Shown here: one piece after another, positions 1-12,837 of the stretch
How positions within the stretch are numbered: the first letter of the stretch is position 1
How the letters are laid out: each line of letters opens with the position of its first letter
NCBI GenBank assembly: GCA_030142905.1
Contig: JASJOG010000195.1
Location: 1 to 64,000, forward strand
Length of the DNA stretch: 64,000 nucleotides
Reading direction: 5' to 3'
Origin: Heliopora coerulea
Lineage: Eukaryota; Cnidaria; Anthozoa; Scleralcyonacea; Helioporidae
Position numbers and translations under genes: made by a program
The notes under the pieces: generated by a model
Seen by the model: only the letters and a program-made list of their open reading frames with translations
The model's database searches: none
What the model was told of the DNA's origin: nothing

Positions 1-505
1 TAGTAAGTGAGTTTGAAATTGGAGGGGCGGTTAGCTAGATTAAGAAAAATTTCGGCGAAAACAGATCCCAGCGGGGAACCCATGGCAACTCCTCCAGTCT
101 GTTCATAAAGAACACCATTGAATAAAAATTGGCAATCTTTGACAGCGAAACGGAATAAATTCGTAATACGTAATAAATTCCTTACGTTTGAAATTCTGAA
201 AATGAGTAAACTTGTTAAATAATTCTGAAATAATGATATCTATGGTCTCATCTAAAGGGATGTTGGTAAACAGGGATTTAATATCAAAACTGGCCATACC
301 AAAATTATTTGTATCAAAGTTCAAAGTAAGAAGTTCTTGAACGAAAGAGAAGGAGTCACTTACTATATGTAAACCAGACGAGATTGGACGAAGGAGGGAA
401 ACCAAAATTTTGAAGGACCGTAAGCAAGAGTACCAATAGTTGAGAGTATAGGCCTTAGGGGCACGCCAGTTTAATGGACTTTGGGCAATTCATACAAGAC
501 TCCAG
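1..505 (-). pseudogene. Penelope-like element reverse transcriptase fragment, decayed
   Basis: The minus strand encodes blocks of a Penelope-like (PLE) reverse transcriptase. In order they read YELPKVH, VPLRPILSTIGTLAYGPSKF, ASFDIKSLFTNIPLDETI (fingers/palm motif with the first catalytic Asp) and GVAMGSPLGSVFAEIFLNLA. The blocks sit in different frames: there are at least two frameshifts and an in-frame stop right after YELPKVH, so it is not functional. The element runs off the left edge of the window, so the YxDD box and the endonuclease are not seen. The motif set (AYGPSKF, TNIPLDETI, AMGSPLG) is characteristic of Penelope-like rather than LTR or LINE reverse transcriptases. Confidence 0.85.
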
Positions 506-588
506 ACTTCCTCTCACACGCCTGTCATGTTAAGATCACTTTTGTAATACAATATAAATATCATTGATGTAACATAACCTTTCATTCT

Positions 589-616
589 CTGATGATGTTG
601 CACATTGCAACGAAAC
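589..616 (+). ncRNA. hammerhead-like ribozyme core (candidate, PLE-associated)
   Basis: The sequence reads CTGATGA, then a short stem-loop (GTTGC/GCAAC around ACATT), then GAAAC. This resembles the conserved hammerhead core CUGANGA...stem II...GAAA. There is one extra base between the core and stem II, and the cleavage triplet and stems I and III are not convincing here. It lies just outside the Penelope-like fragment. Penelope-like elements are known to carry hammerhead motifs in their terminal repeats. Activity is unproven. Confidence 0.35.
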
Positions 617-639
617 ATTACATTCAATAAAACTTCATT

Positions 640-2349
640 ATGCCTATATTTCATGTGTTTTGCTGGACTATTTTATTCTTACTTCGCCTAAGATTTTCGC
701 TAAGATGAGGCTAGTTGTTATAGTGACGACACACTGACAATGCGTTCGAAAAATCATTGTAACTTATGTGAAGATTGTGAATTACTGTAAAGTCCACCGC
801 ACATCAGTGTGATTTAGTAGCAGTTGCCTGATCGCATGCGATTTCAAGGGCATCAAGGGAATAGAGCCTATCAAAACCTTATATCAGGATCACATTTAAG
901 GATGGCAACATGGGTGTTCATTCACACACCTCACTCCCTCTTAGATCTTTCCATCAGATTTAATTCATTATTTGTTCACCAACATGTTCTTAAGCCCGCC
1001 GCAGACCAGTGAGCAGTCGCCGGATCGCATGCAATTTCTGTTTCGTTGCTCAAATGTCGCACCCGCATACGACAATTCTTAATTCTAACTCATTTTCTTT
1101 TTCTAACGTCCATACTGTAGATGCCTTTTTTCCACGTCATTTATTGCTACTATTTTATTAGTGGTTTTAATCACTGCATTGGCGCAAATGTGCTCGCCTT
1201 TTTGACAGGATGCAAATGCATACAGTTGCACGTGACGACAAGGGTGGTACCAGAGGGGCTACAGCCCCACGCCGGGAAACCTTAGCCCCACCTGTATGGG
1301 AAAAAGTAACAATCCGTAGGGGATTTCTCGCCGATGATAGCACATTTACATATTGTACAAACTATGAGCACTTGTTGATTTAGCCAAGAAAGATACCAAA
1401 CTCTTCTCTTCATATCAAATCTAAAACTAAACTGTTTCTAGTCAGTTGTTGGAATTATTCTTGAGAAAAATATGTTTCGACCTTCAAATAAAGAAGTTAT
1501 AAAGAAGGCGTGGTCTTGGTTTAGCCGCCCTGTCGGGAACGTTAGCCCAGTGTCGGGCAATTCTTGGCGCCACCACTGTACGAAAAAATCAAACATGTTC
1601 GGTTGATAGGATTTTTGTTGCATGCAAAAAGAGTTTCATCGCTAGCTGCCACACACAGTGCAGTTCTTTGCAAAAAGCTGTGATATTTCTTCCATGCAAC
1701 TAAAATCGCACACTCTCACCCAAGTGTGCGGCAGATTCTAGCCATTGTTAAATTGGGTCATCATTTGTCCCAAAGGAATTTCAAGTGTTCTTATAAATAT
1801 GATCACTGACGAGAAAGTTAATGGATAACAAATACAAACAGTAGATTCAGTGCTTAAAATATTTAGACCAACGATGTCGTAAATTATCTGGTTGGTTGCA
1901 ACAAGCGTCTGTCTTGTTTCAGCCAAGCGGATTTGTGAGCGGAAACGGGCTGGGAATGACACTGGACTGTTAACAAAATTAAAATTCACTGTTAGGTGAG
2001 AGCCACTGACCTTGCTGAAACCTTCAAGAGTGGCATTGTATTGGACTTCTAATCGAAATGTGAGGCCTGTTGAATTGGCCTTTGTTAGCACATTGAAGGT
2101 TTCTCCATTTTTTCATGTCTACACATGAGCACGACATAATGAGTAAATATTTCTTCCCAATAGTTTAATAACAGTGTAGGGGACTGGGATGAGCTGCAAA
2201 TTGACCTACATGTCAGCCTCCATGATGGCTTCAAAATACAGTTTGCAGGTATCGTTCCAGTCGGTTTAGAGTTCAGCGGTTTTGTTAGTTGCCGGTGTGA
2301 TGTCACTATATCAACTGAGTGCAGAATAGCCCTATCCGGAACTGAAGTA
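640..2349. other. intergenic stretch without recognised gene
   Basis: I recognise no conserved protein. Two related short segments (near 822-850 and 1010-1045, both with a GATCGCATGC core) are a diverged direct repeat. On the minus strand two adjoining open frames (2306-2085 and 2091-1738) read 73 and 117 residues in different frames. Their composition looks somewhat protein-like, but there is no recognisable domain and no clear splice structure. They could be a decayed exon or chance. Confidence 0.3.
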
Positions 2350-2585
2350 ATGTTTCAAACACGAGTTGGTGTTCTTCCTCTGATTTCTAGATACCGAGAA
2401 ACGAGTTGGTAAACGAGGCGAAGCCAAGGTTTTATTTTTAAAGAGTTTCGAGGTATCCAGAAATCGGAGGAAGAACACTGATCGACTGTTTGAAATTACT
2501 TCTCAAAAGAACCAGTATTTTAGGTAAAAATCCAGCCTAAAGTTGGAAAAATTCAGTTGTAATCTTCCGATTTCTAAATACTGAT
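2350..2585. repeat. palindromic MITE-like repeat, copy 1
   Basis: The segment contains two nested inverted pairs. One has a TTTCTAGATACCGAGAAACG-type arm facing a TTTCGAGGTATCCAGAAATCGG-like arm; the other is a CCAGTATTTTAGG arm facing a CTAAATACTG-type arm. The same modules recur at 47751-47985 in the opposite orientation. The lack of coding capacity and the palindromic form suggest a non-autonomous DNA element. Confidence 0.6.
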
Positions 2586-2589
2586 TAAT

Positions 2590-5500
2590 TAGGTATTTCG
2601 TTTGTTTTTGCTTTATGAATTATTAATGAGTTTGCTAATCGTACTGCGTGGACAGTTATTGAATTATAGCATACACCAGGACAACAATCGCGAGACAAAA
2701 CATCGCACCTGCAACAGCGGCTTTAATAGAAATGTAAGGGACCCTTTATACGATACGATTGCTTGTCCCGACATATAAAATGTAATCTCCACGGCACAAT
2801 TCCAACTTAGGATTTGCTCACTGATGTTGCAATACTTCTTGAAAACTTCACCGAATTAATGGCATACTTTAGGATGACTAACCGTACACGACAGTCGTAT
2901 CATGTCGTTACGATCATATAGTAAATGCTAAATAAAGTTCAACAACACTAACACCATACACTTTTCACTTTTTTCCCCTTCTGATTAGCTGTACTGACAA
3001 AAAGATCAGCAAGAAGTCAAAATTTTAAAATAAATTTTTACGTTCTTAAAGTTAACACGCGTGCCACATCCACTTTTCAACCTGCCCTCCTCGCGTTTCC
3101 ACTACACGGAATGCCCATGACCGCTAGAATTCTGCAAAAGACTATCAATGGATTTCTACATTTTAAAATCGCCTCTAGCAGCTGGTTTACAGATGTACCC
3201 CAAACCAATATTTCTCTGTCGGGACTCGATATGTTTTCCAATTATGATCGCTAAGCGAATACGTAACTTGGTGACGAGAAATGTTCGTAAAAGCTCCCGA
3301 TCCATGCACCTTCTTAAATATTGCTCTGCGGTTCTTCACTCAAAGCAGATTCTTCTCAGGTAGACGTTCTTATCGAAGGCTATGAACACTACTTGAATAC
3401 ATATTTCGGTGACCTTTTACTTCTTTCCTAAACACGATCTTCATATTACATTACGCAAATGAATACCTTTATTTTTTAACATATTTTTTCAGATTTTCAT
3501 CAAACGGGACCTAACTGCTGAAGTATTCATTGAACATAGTTTTTAAATTACTTTTACTGTCTTCGGATTCCATTTCGGAAAGATATGGATTCTTAAAATG
3601 TTTCGGCAGGGGACATTTCCAAAACCCATAGCATGGGATTCTGAGCCCTTCAACTCAGAGTATCACCCATTTCACCGCATTATTAAGTTAATAAAATTTA
3701 CGAAAAAAGTTATCCCAATGATAATGATAATGATGTTGATGATTACAATGACGATGGTGAAGATAATGATAATTATGAAAATGATAATAATCTTTACTTG
3801 CCCAGAGTAAGCTCATACTCGTACATTGCTTCTTAATGTATCTATTTCCCCATGGTTAATATTTGACCATGGGAAAATCGCAAATATTTAGAATTTTCGC
3901 TGAGCCAAAAAGGTTATCCGATATACAACCGCAAATGCAAACCACAGTATCCAACTGTGGCACACCTACTTATCATTTGTCACATGAGCTTGACTAGTGA
4001 AGCATCAAATGGCCAGTCGTGCAGAACCAGCATATCTGTGTCTAATAAACTCTTTACATTACATTTACTTGATGAAAGTCTGAAGGACACAAGTCAAGCA
4101 TTTTATTTTGATTGCCATGCAACTACTTTGAATCCTGGTACACAAACTACTGCGTACAGTAGCCTGTTTATAAACGCAGAATCAGCTGTTGTCTTCCAGA
4201 CAGTTGCTGGTTCGTTGTTATGCCTTGTCCGTGCTATAACAATGAATATTAGCCCTCTGCATGTCTAACACGAAACATTACGATAGTATACAGGGCAACA
4301 GGGTATTTTCGCACTCAACTAAAGTTAAACCTGTATTATCGACCCAGCTATATTCAAGTTACCTTTCGCTTGATCATTAACATCTATTTACTATTTCGTT
4401 AAAGAAAGCGACGGCTATATTTAGTTCACATACCATTACTTGGAACGTTGTCAACAGGTCTCAATGAATCGTAGTTTGTAGGGTTATTGTTTATTTGTGT
4501 GCTCTCGTCCGCCATTTCTTCTAAAGAACGCCGTGAATCGGAGACTCAGTGGCAGTATGTGCACAGTACTGCAAGAGCAAATACTGGTGCAGAACGCTTC
4601 GTTTATCAAGTGGATGCTTTCACAACCCAAATAATCCTCACCTCTCATTGGCTCAGCTAATGAAGATATTACCCTAAGGACCTTCCTTTACGGCAGGAGG
4701 AAGTGGGTGATGTTTTGATCTCAAAGAAGTCTGACTAATAATTGCTAAGAAACAGCTGCAGCTCTTATCAGAACGAGCGGTACCGTGTGGCCAGTACCCT
4801 CATTACCGTATCGATTTTTCTGATGCTTAGTATTTACAGTGTAAGATTACAAATGACTTTCATAAGAAGTACATAGCCAGTCTTAGATTTTGTTATTTGG
4901 AAGAGACGCTGGGCCATAAATGTTTGGGAAATATAGCATATGGTGACATTCTGGCAAAGTGAGCACGGCAAGACTTCCACCAAATATCTAAATAACGAAC
5001 AATAAAAATCACTTCTGAATGGTATAATGTTAATCATAGACAAGCTGGTATGTTGATGAATTTTAATGAAAAACAAGCTACACTCAGCAAGCCAGTTATA
5101 ATTTGTTTATATAACGATGTGCAGTTAGTGGGTATAACTTCCTGGGAATTGATTCTTGTAATAATAATTTAGAAAGATGCTCATGATTGCACCAAGTGCG
5201 TCATCTATACGCGTTAACTGCACACGCACCAAATGCATGCACAGACACACGAACCGGCACACACAGCAGATGAATTAATTACAAAAATTTAGATTATCGC
5301 ACAAGCGAGAACGATGAAACATAAAACCGATGGTACTCATCACAAACCCCTGTTCTCAAAATCCTGATTAAAAAGTAAAAATGTGTGATTGGATTCGGGA
5401 TGGTCTTGAACTGCTGTGACAGTGGCAGGATGGTTATGTATAAATTAATTGACAATCTGAAGCCTAGGAATGCTTACATGCATGGAAGGATTTCAGACAA

Positions 5501-6120
5501 GCCGACTGACTTGAAATTTTCGTCTTGTAAATGGCAGGATAATTCTCAAAGGGAATATTTAAAGCCAGAAAATTCTCCATGTAAACAGTTCTCTAGTTAT
5601 TTGCCGAAATAAATTCTTTTACCGCTTCTAGCTGGTATATCGCTCGCTATCTTTGACTGCGACCGATGTCCTTTGGGGGAAGGCAAGTATTTTGGGCGTT
5701 TCATGTTTTCCTTCTTTTCCAAAAAGACATAAACAACTCATTTACATTTTTTAAATTTGTTTTATTTCTAATGCTCGATAACACGGAACGTATTCGAAAG
5801 TACATTTTTGTATCAACTAAAATCTATTCTGATTTCTCATCTATGAGTACTGCTTAAGCTATTCTTCATCCATGTCCTGAGTTCTGTTCATGTTGCTTGT
5901 CATCCGGCCAACGTGTCTTCATCCAAAGCACGGAGGACGATGACACTGTAAAGACAGTGCAATGTAAAGACAATTATTTCATGATTGACGGCATTTTCTT
6001 TGTTATTCATGATCCTTTATTTAGCTCACATACTCGTTAAACAATCGAGCGAGTGATAGACCGGGGAGGGAATTTGATATTCAGCAGGGAAGAGTGGGGC
6101 TGATGAATTAAGTATAATGT
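2590..6120. other. intergenic stretch, nothing recognised
   Basis: AT-rich sequence with only short chance open frames, such as a low-complexity Met/Ile-rich one near 3598-3810 caused by a gatgatgat-type repeat. I see no domains, no RNA gene and no long terminal repeats. Confidence 0.3.
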
Positions 6121-6123
6121 TGT

Positions 6124-6213
6124 ATTATAAATTCAAGGGATGTATGCTGAGCTTCCCAAGGATGTATATTTATACCTCCCTAGGAAATCATATACATCCC
6201 TTGAATTTATAAT
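6124..6213. repeat. hairpin repeat (inverted repeat, ~90 bp)
   Basis: The arm ATTATAAATTCAAGGGATGT is repeated in inverted form as ACATCCCTTGAATTTATAAT, with an imperfect spacer that also contains a TATACATCC-type echo. It is a MITE-like or foldback repeat with no coding potential. Confidence 0.6.
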
Positions 6214-6285
6214 TCTAAACCTAATTTAATTTACTAAACTCACTTCGACTAAATGTATAATTCCTCTGCACACAATTTAAGATTT

Positions 6286-6400
6286 TAAGTAAGAGTTAAA
6301 ACCCTAGAACGGAGGCTTTACGCCTGATACAACCCTCGGGCTACGCCCTCGGGATGTATCTGGCGTAAAGCCTCCGTTCTCGGGCTTTAACTCTTACTTA
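6286..6400. repeat. hairpin repeat (inverted repeat, ~115 bp)
   Basis: Long near-perfect arms: TAAGTAAGAGTTAAAACCC followed by GAACGGAGGCTTTACGCC faces GGCGTAAAGCCTCCGTTC and a TTTAACTCTTACTTA end, around an inner CCCTCGGG...CCCTCGGG hairpin. It is a strong foldback structure about 70 bp after the previous hairpin, and both may belong to one composite repeat. Confidence 0.65.
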
Positions 6401-8894
6401 GGGTGTTTCATTTTATTTTCTATACCCATGTTTGTTGCAGCACTATTTACTTTTCAGTTGCGATAAAAAATAATTGCAGGATGTTTTAGAACCAATCACG
6501 TTCAGGCAGTTTAATAAATTCCCATGCAATGTCTTCTTCTGGAAAAAAAGCGACATCTTTAAAAAGTGACTGCTAAAGTTGAAAGTGTAGGACGTTTATA
6601 CATGAGAAATAAAGAGGCAAGTTATAAGCTTAAGGGAGAGTCTGTTCGAGCAGAGGAGTTTATTTAAATGGGGAAATTGTTCGGAAAAATACGGTAAGAA
6701 TAAGAATAAGAAAAAGAACAAGCGTGATACACTTCAGTTTTAACAAAAGTGAGTTTTATTTGAATTAAATATAAAAAAATACTGAGTTAGAAAAGTTTAA
6801 GAGAAAAACTGATAAAAATTATCGTTCTTTAGAAAATTTTTGCTTGAGATGTGAATTATTACTGTTCCATATGTGAAATGACAATTTCGTGTGTGAAATT
6901 AATTTTTATGTGTGAATCTTCCATTTCACATGAGAAATACTTGCATCGTGGGCCAAGATTTCACGTTTGAAAAGGTTCGTATTTCATAGGTGAAAATTTT
7001 CCATTTCCATGTTTTTCCCATGTAAAATGACATGCGAAGTTTTCGTAATGGTATAAACCCTGAAATCATGAGAATGGGAATAAGACTTACCCAATTAAAA
7101 CAGCGGATTCTGCATGTACCATTCCTATATACTCTTCGACAAATAACAACTGTTAAAAATAAATGTAACGATCGATTAACTTTTTTCTAAACGTTAAGGA
7201 AGTCACCTGTTGTCTTTATTTGTGAGTTCGCGATAAATTTTTTTGTTTGTCAGTTAGAGTTTCCTTGTCCATTTCTCCTGTAACATATACTTAAAAATTG
7301 CCGTATGGGAAATGTGGAAACCATTCTGGAAAATTTTGGAATTAAACTGATGTTTGAAATAAAAAATTTGGATCACCACCTTTAACCCTTTTACCACGGC
7401 AATTCTCCCCTTAATGAGTAAAATCGTCTTGCGTTAGTCCGAGTAAAGCCAAGTCCGTAGGAGCGCATTTTCTGTGGCAAGTTTTTCAGTGACCATTTTT
7501 GTTTGGTCGTATACACAAGGAAATTTTCCCAAATTTTATGCATGACAAATACTTTTGGTGAAAAACTGGCGCGCCAGTTTTTATGTGGCAAAGAATGTCA
7601 TATGCAAAAGTTTGCTCGTGTCAGCACGACCCGTCACACTGTCTGTAACCATTAATGGCGTATAGGGAAACGAGTTTTCACCACAGCATTTGCTGTATTT
7701 ATATACGAGATATCTTTGTCACAGAAAACTTGGCACAGGAAATTTGCTGATGTGGGTTAGGCTTAAAATAACACAAGTCTTATCCGGTAGAGAAACAGTT
7801 AATGGAGATTATTATAACACTTTGTCACTGATCCGGCTTTAGTTAGAGTAAAATAATAGAAATCTTATACCAACGGGAGAACGTTACATAAATAAAAATA
7901 TTCATTTCAAAATTCAAAAGTACTAATACGTTGTATATTTAAAGTACTAGTGCATTTGAAGTATTTCAACGAACTAGAACTTTAAATCAGAAATCTTTGA
8001 CAGCCCATCTTACCATTCAAGAACATACGTGAAAAGACAATTATAGTAAAACGATATCGTAACAAACATTGTATAGAATTTTGGAAGTCTGTTCAAATTC
8101 TCGACATTGGAGTCCGTGCATTAAGAACGCACTCGGACCGCGAAGTCCCTGGAAAGGTCTCCATCTCGTATTTAACTGTTCCTTAATATGCGATCATGTC
8201 CAGCTATGAACAAAAATTACTATAAATTGATTTTTGACAAGCTTTGTAGATCAAGCGTTAAGGCATGTGATGATATTTAGATTTCTATCAACTATTCCAT
8301 ATAGAAGACAATATCATCACGTGATCTGCATGAGAATTCTTCATGCAAAACAAAGAATTCTTCATGCAAAACAAATAAAAAGAATAATTTTTATTGACCA
8401 AAGCATTCTCAACACCATCGTCATTCTGCATACAACGTCACCCAGACTATTTTCACGTCTTATGGAAGACGTCAGGTTGGGCCCAGGGCAAAATAGATAT
8501 TTAGGCCCCCCTCCCTTACAAAAATTATTTTGGTCGATATTGTTGTTGACAATAACATTTTCATCTGGTTCTTTACCGGAGAGCCTGAAGATAACTATTC
8601 CCGTGAAGACATGCGTGTGCTGCCCTGGCTCAGTGTAAGGGCTCAACGTTCAATGAATAAATAAGCAGCGTCGATTCGATAAAAGTAGCAAATCTTATTC
8701 AGTTCATAAAGAAAATAGATATATCAGTATGCTGAGGAAGCCTCTCTTGAGCTGGTGCCCGGGGCCCCTTTTCAGGTTGGGGCGCGACAAACTGCCCCAG
8801 TTGCCCCCCTCTAAGGGCGGGCCTGTACAAGTATCAAGCACAGTGGTCAAGAAGCCGTGGTTTCTTTAGATGCCGAAATTTATAGGACGTCGTC
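6401..8894. other. intergenic stretch; one dispersed repeat block
   Basis: No gene recognised. The block near 7399-7460 (ATTCTCCCCTTAATGAGTA..GTCTTGCGTTAG..GAGTAAA) has a diverged copy near 18898-18960, so it is a dispersed repeat. A run of short segments around 6840-7020 with recurring GTGTGAAATT/TTTCACATG-like words is a loose internal repeat. The opposing open frames at 8234-8646 show no domain. Confidence 0.3.
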
Positions 8895-8966
8895 GTTCAA
8901 GTTGACGTCTTAGATCTTGAGGTCCCTATTGTTCAAGTTGACGTCTTAGATGTTAAGGTCCCTTTT
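8895..8966. repeat. tandem duplication, two 36-bp units
   Basis: The unit beginning GTTCAAGTTGACGTCTTAGA and ending in GGTCCCT occurs twice head to tail with two or three differences. Confidence 0.7.
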
Positions 8967-10040
8967 ACCACCCGAGATCTCGTCTAGAAGAGCTGAAAAT
9001 CCTCCATATGAACGCACTCAGGGCTGGCCCTCCTTTAGCACATGCGCGCTAGATCCAGCCTTACTCGAAGGGTCAGAAATTCCCATGTAAACACAAGGTC
9101 AAATTCAGCCCTCTTACTAGGGGCTAACTCCACCAAGAGGGCTGGCTCGCCTCCATATAAACGCCCCCTCGCAACTTTCGTCCTTATGAGTTGTTTTCTG
9201 AATATCAAATTTTCCCAATATCAAGACAAAGAGGCTATAAGGCTAGTTTAAAGGTATATAAAAGAAGCAAATAATCTATTGTGGGAGTTGCTTTCGTAAA
9301 AGATGTGAAAGATAATCACTTGTTATTTTTTAATTGCTTGTTAATTTTTCTGTAGATTGTTGAGCAAGCCACAGAGTCAAAATACATGTAAGTTGAAATA
9401 AATAAATAGATTTAAGTAAAAAAATCTAGTGTTTTTTTTGATCTATTAATTGTTGTTATTGTTACTTTATTTGTAGTTTTTACACGATCTTCTAAGCTGT
9501 GTGACTCAGACGTTTATCGTTTGTAAATAAAGGTGATTATCATAAAGGCAGAAGTCACTTGATGTCAATTTATTTGTATTAAAATATACACCTATTCACT
9601 TAAGCTGGAGAACACTCCGATCAGCTTAAAGAGTATCATTAATTTTGTACATCATGTTGTTATCAGTTGTAACGTAAATATCTTTCGGCTTTTTGCATTT
9701 ATCAGTTTTCTGTTAAAGTATAACCATAAATACGTCTTCTCAATAAATTAGTCTCGTTATTAAATATTTGAGGGCTAGAATCTGTCGTGGTTCTGTTTAT
9801 TTGGTACATTACTTGAAGTAAACGGAAAGTGGTTGAAGCAAGAGGCGAGCTAAACTTGCAGTGGCTTAAACTTAGTGTATAATAGTGACTGACAAAATTC
9901 TCGACTCTGCAATGAAAGATTAGTCTGACTAAGCCAGTGACAAGCCTAAAATTTCTTTGGTCACTATCATATTTTATAAAATCACGTTAACTGAGCGTTC
10001 GTTCTGCCAATTATGGTTGCTGGTTTATTTACGATATTGG

Positions 10041-10405
10041 ACCGACCGGTCCAATTCGCTTTTCATTCCGGACCGATACATTTTGGGGGGAAAATCTTCG
10101 AGCTGATTTTCATAAAATTTAAGGAGAATTAAGCATGTACTGAAAAAAGTTCCAAATAATAAAATGTGGTGGAACACTACCAATGCTTTTGTTTAAAGCT
10201 AATGGTATAAAAGTACGACAATAGATCGTTTGTCTGGTGGAAAGAAGAAGCAAGACGAACAAGTAACAAGGTGTGGTCAACAACAATATCCTACGAAGAA
10301 AACTCAGTTAAAAATGGATAAGAAAACCAATCTTTATGAGCCTTGTTTTTTTCGGTCCTTACTGGAACGTATTTGCTTTTCGTTTATTCACACAGACCTC
10401 GCATC
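10041..10405. repeat. dispersed repeat, copy 1 (partner at 54800-55175)
   Basis: Colinear, diverged matches link this segment to 54800-55175 in the same orientation. Shared blocks include TTCGCTTTTxATTCC, GAGCTGATTTTxAT, AAATTTAAGGAGAATTAA, TGGTATAAAAG/TGTATAAAAG and a CGGTCC..ACTGGAA block. A 120-residue open frame starts inside it but is not conserved in the second copy. It is probably a non-autonomous transposon of unknown class. Confidence 0.55.
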
Positions 10406-10409
10406 TTCT

Positions 10410-12837
10410 TTGTTAAGTCTGAAAGAAACTTTATGCAAATACCTCTCGAACAGACCTCACACTCGGTTAATAAGTATTTACGATTGGCCTAAAGTGTTTG
10501 GAAAACCAAGTGCAGATAGTGGTGTAGGCAGCTACTTCAAGTTAGGGGGACTGGTGGAAGAAAATTTAAGTTCGGGGGGGTGTTTTAGGTAAATGTACAT
10601 TGCCTATATTGTTGGAATACTGGGACAATACCTGCAGTTTTACACCAAGGGTAAAACGCATTTTGTGTTTAAGAAAAAGAATGTTTCAGTCGATTACTAA
10701 TTTATTCATTAAGCCACTAAATACAGTTAAAAAATATCGCAGTTTTGTTAATGTTTATACAAAAGGAGACAATACATTTATTCAAGCCTTAGCGGCATCT
10801 GCGTGCATCGCTGAAGTGTAATAAAATGTTAATACTATGTGCAGCACATCAGATTTTTTAACATATTATAGATTTTAGTTTTGAGATACAAGTACGAGCG
10901 ATGAAGAAAAATAGGAAACGTTTGACCGCGCGTACGGAAAGCGAAAGAGGTTTAGTAACTAGGCGAAAGGGCAAGCAAAATACTTCCGGTAGTTCCCAAA
11001 TCTAATGAATAAGCAAACTACCGTTATTCTAAAGCGCTAAAAAGCAAGAATGAAATTGTTTTTAAATTTAATGCTCATAAAAGTGCGCAAATCTTCTAAT
11101 TATGCTCGAGCAGTGCTTTTTTGAAAAATTATGCCCGTTTGCTCCAATTATGCCAAAAATTATGCTAGCACAATGGGCCAAACCTTAGTTGGTAACTAGG
11201 GCTTCGGGCTTAAAACAATGTGTTAAACCAAATGTGTTGTTTGCGACAGGTTGTGGCGTGAGTACAGCGGGAGGAAAAATGAACAATGGGCAATTTGCAA
11301 CATATATGACGAATACTGCTGCCCCAAATGTATTCCGAAAAACACAGATCTTTCTGATGACTTCTACCGCCCCAAATGTACTGGTTAAACATTTTGAACA
11401 ATTTGAACATTAGTGTTTGTTTCACATCAATCTGTAAAGCTTTTATATTATATATGTTACTCAAAGTGTTTCATTCCATCGAAATTCCTATTTTCTCTCA
11501 TTGTTAACTTTTCAAACTTTGTACCTCCTAACGGAGAATTTTTAAGTACGAGGGTATAATTTCATAAAAGAAACAGTTTTTTATTTATATAATTTCCATT
11601 CCACACTAAGTTACGCAGTCCCCAACTTGAAAACGTCAGTAATTTATTGAAAATCCTCTCTTTATCAAATAGGTAGACTGACTGGCCCACTTTGCCCCAC
11701 TAACAAAGTCCGTCAGAGCCCTGGGTATTAATGCCTCTGCAGCATATAGCACCGTTCATAAGACTTTGATATTTTTTAACTTGGTTAACAGAAGGCCCTT
11801 TGCACTTTTCAAATAGTTTTTACCTTTTAACGTGTATTTGTTTGGAAGATATCTTCTCACAAAGTCAAAAACAGCTAAAATTTAGCCCATTTTGCCCCAC
11901 CCCACTCTATTAAGTAGAGGGCGCATTGTAGCTAAACGTCACTCAACCGCGCGGGGAAAAAATTGATTGCTGCCATATTGGTCAAATTGTGGGGGGAAGG
12001 GCAAAACAAGCATGGCCTGGATGACAAGTTCACGGTCATACAGAATGGCAACTTCACTTTTGTCTCTTGTTTTTGTTTTATAAAAAGAATGTAAAACAAT
12101 CACGGCAACAATAGATGTAATAGCCGACCAAAAACTGATGATGTAATATTACATATTTTCCGGTTTTTTTAATTCCACTGGACGTTTCGAAGGGTTCATT
12201 GTGTATTTTTGAAGTTTGGCGTGAGTGAGTAATAATTTGCGTGGAGAAGAATGGTATACTTTCACTATCCCAGACTGTCGGATAAGTATTGATAAGTATT
12301 GAAGACAGTCACATTAGTGACAAAAGTAGAACCTAATAGGATTTTTTCAAATTAAAGCACTCCCCAAATGGTGGTGATATAAACGATAGTCAATTGTAAG
12401 TCCCATTGAAAATAAATCTTTGTTCTTGTGATGAATTATTCAGATGAATGATTTAAGTTTGGACCAGAAATATATAGTTCTACAGATTGCAGTGTATCTA
12501 CTCTTTTAAAATTTCCAGACAATATCCAACTTCAAGTACCGTCCTTGTCAAAGTTAAACAAAGCTCCAGGATTTAGAGGAAACAGAAAAAGCATTAAATT
12601 GACTATTTAAAGATCAAATATTTAACTAAAACATTTTTCAACAAAGGGCATTTCATGTACTCAAATATGATGCCTAATATTTCTTTAGATCAAAGAAGCA
12701 CCTTGAATCGTGGACTGAATTTATCATTTGCATCCGATAGGGTTGTGTTAACCCAACGTTAAGACTTACTAGCTATAGAAATGTTCTGGTTGTGACCGAG
12801 TGAATGTAAGAAGGTCTGAGACGAACACCAACTCAAG
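10410..12837. other. intergenic stretch upstream of CCZ1
   Basis: Apart from the cysteine-rich fragment at 11231-11383, nothing is recognised. The CCZ1 promoter should lie at the right end. No TATA box is apparent close to the start codon, and the ATG context is TCAAGATGG, a usable Kozak-like context. Cysteine-codon-poor, AT-rich sequence with scattered TTGCCCCAC words around 11690-11900. Confidence 0.3.
11231..11383 (+). pseudogene. cysteine-rich, PHD-like finger fragment
   Basis: In the frame starting near 11231 the translation shows CVVCDRLWREYSG, then WAICNIYDEYCCPKC, then DDFYRPKC. The spacing of Cys pairs with an intervening Trp and Tyr resembles a degenerate PHD/treble-clef finger like those at the C-termini of some DNA transposases. 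Stops occur on both sides and no upstream transposase is seen. It is either a remnant of a mobile element or chance; the regular Cys spacing favours a remnant. Confidence 0.3.

Noticed and set aside
8234..8646. Overlapping opposite-strand open frames of 134 and 94 residues
   Set aside because: No domain, mutual shadows, and a repetitive internal segment (AAAGAATTCTTCATGCA twice).
10230..10592. 120-residue open frame as a gene
   Set aside because: It lies in a dispersed repeat whose other copy (54800-55175) does not keep the frame.
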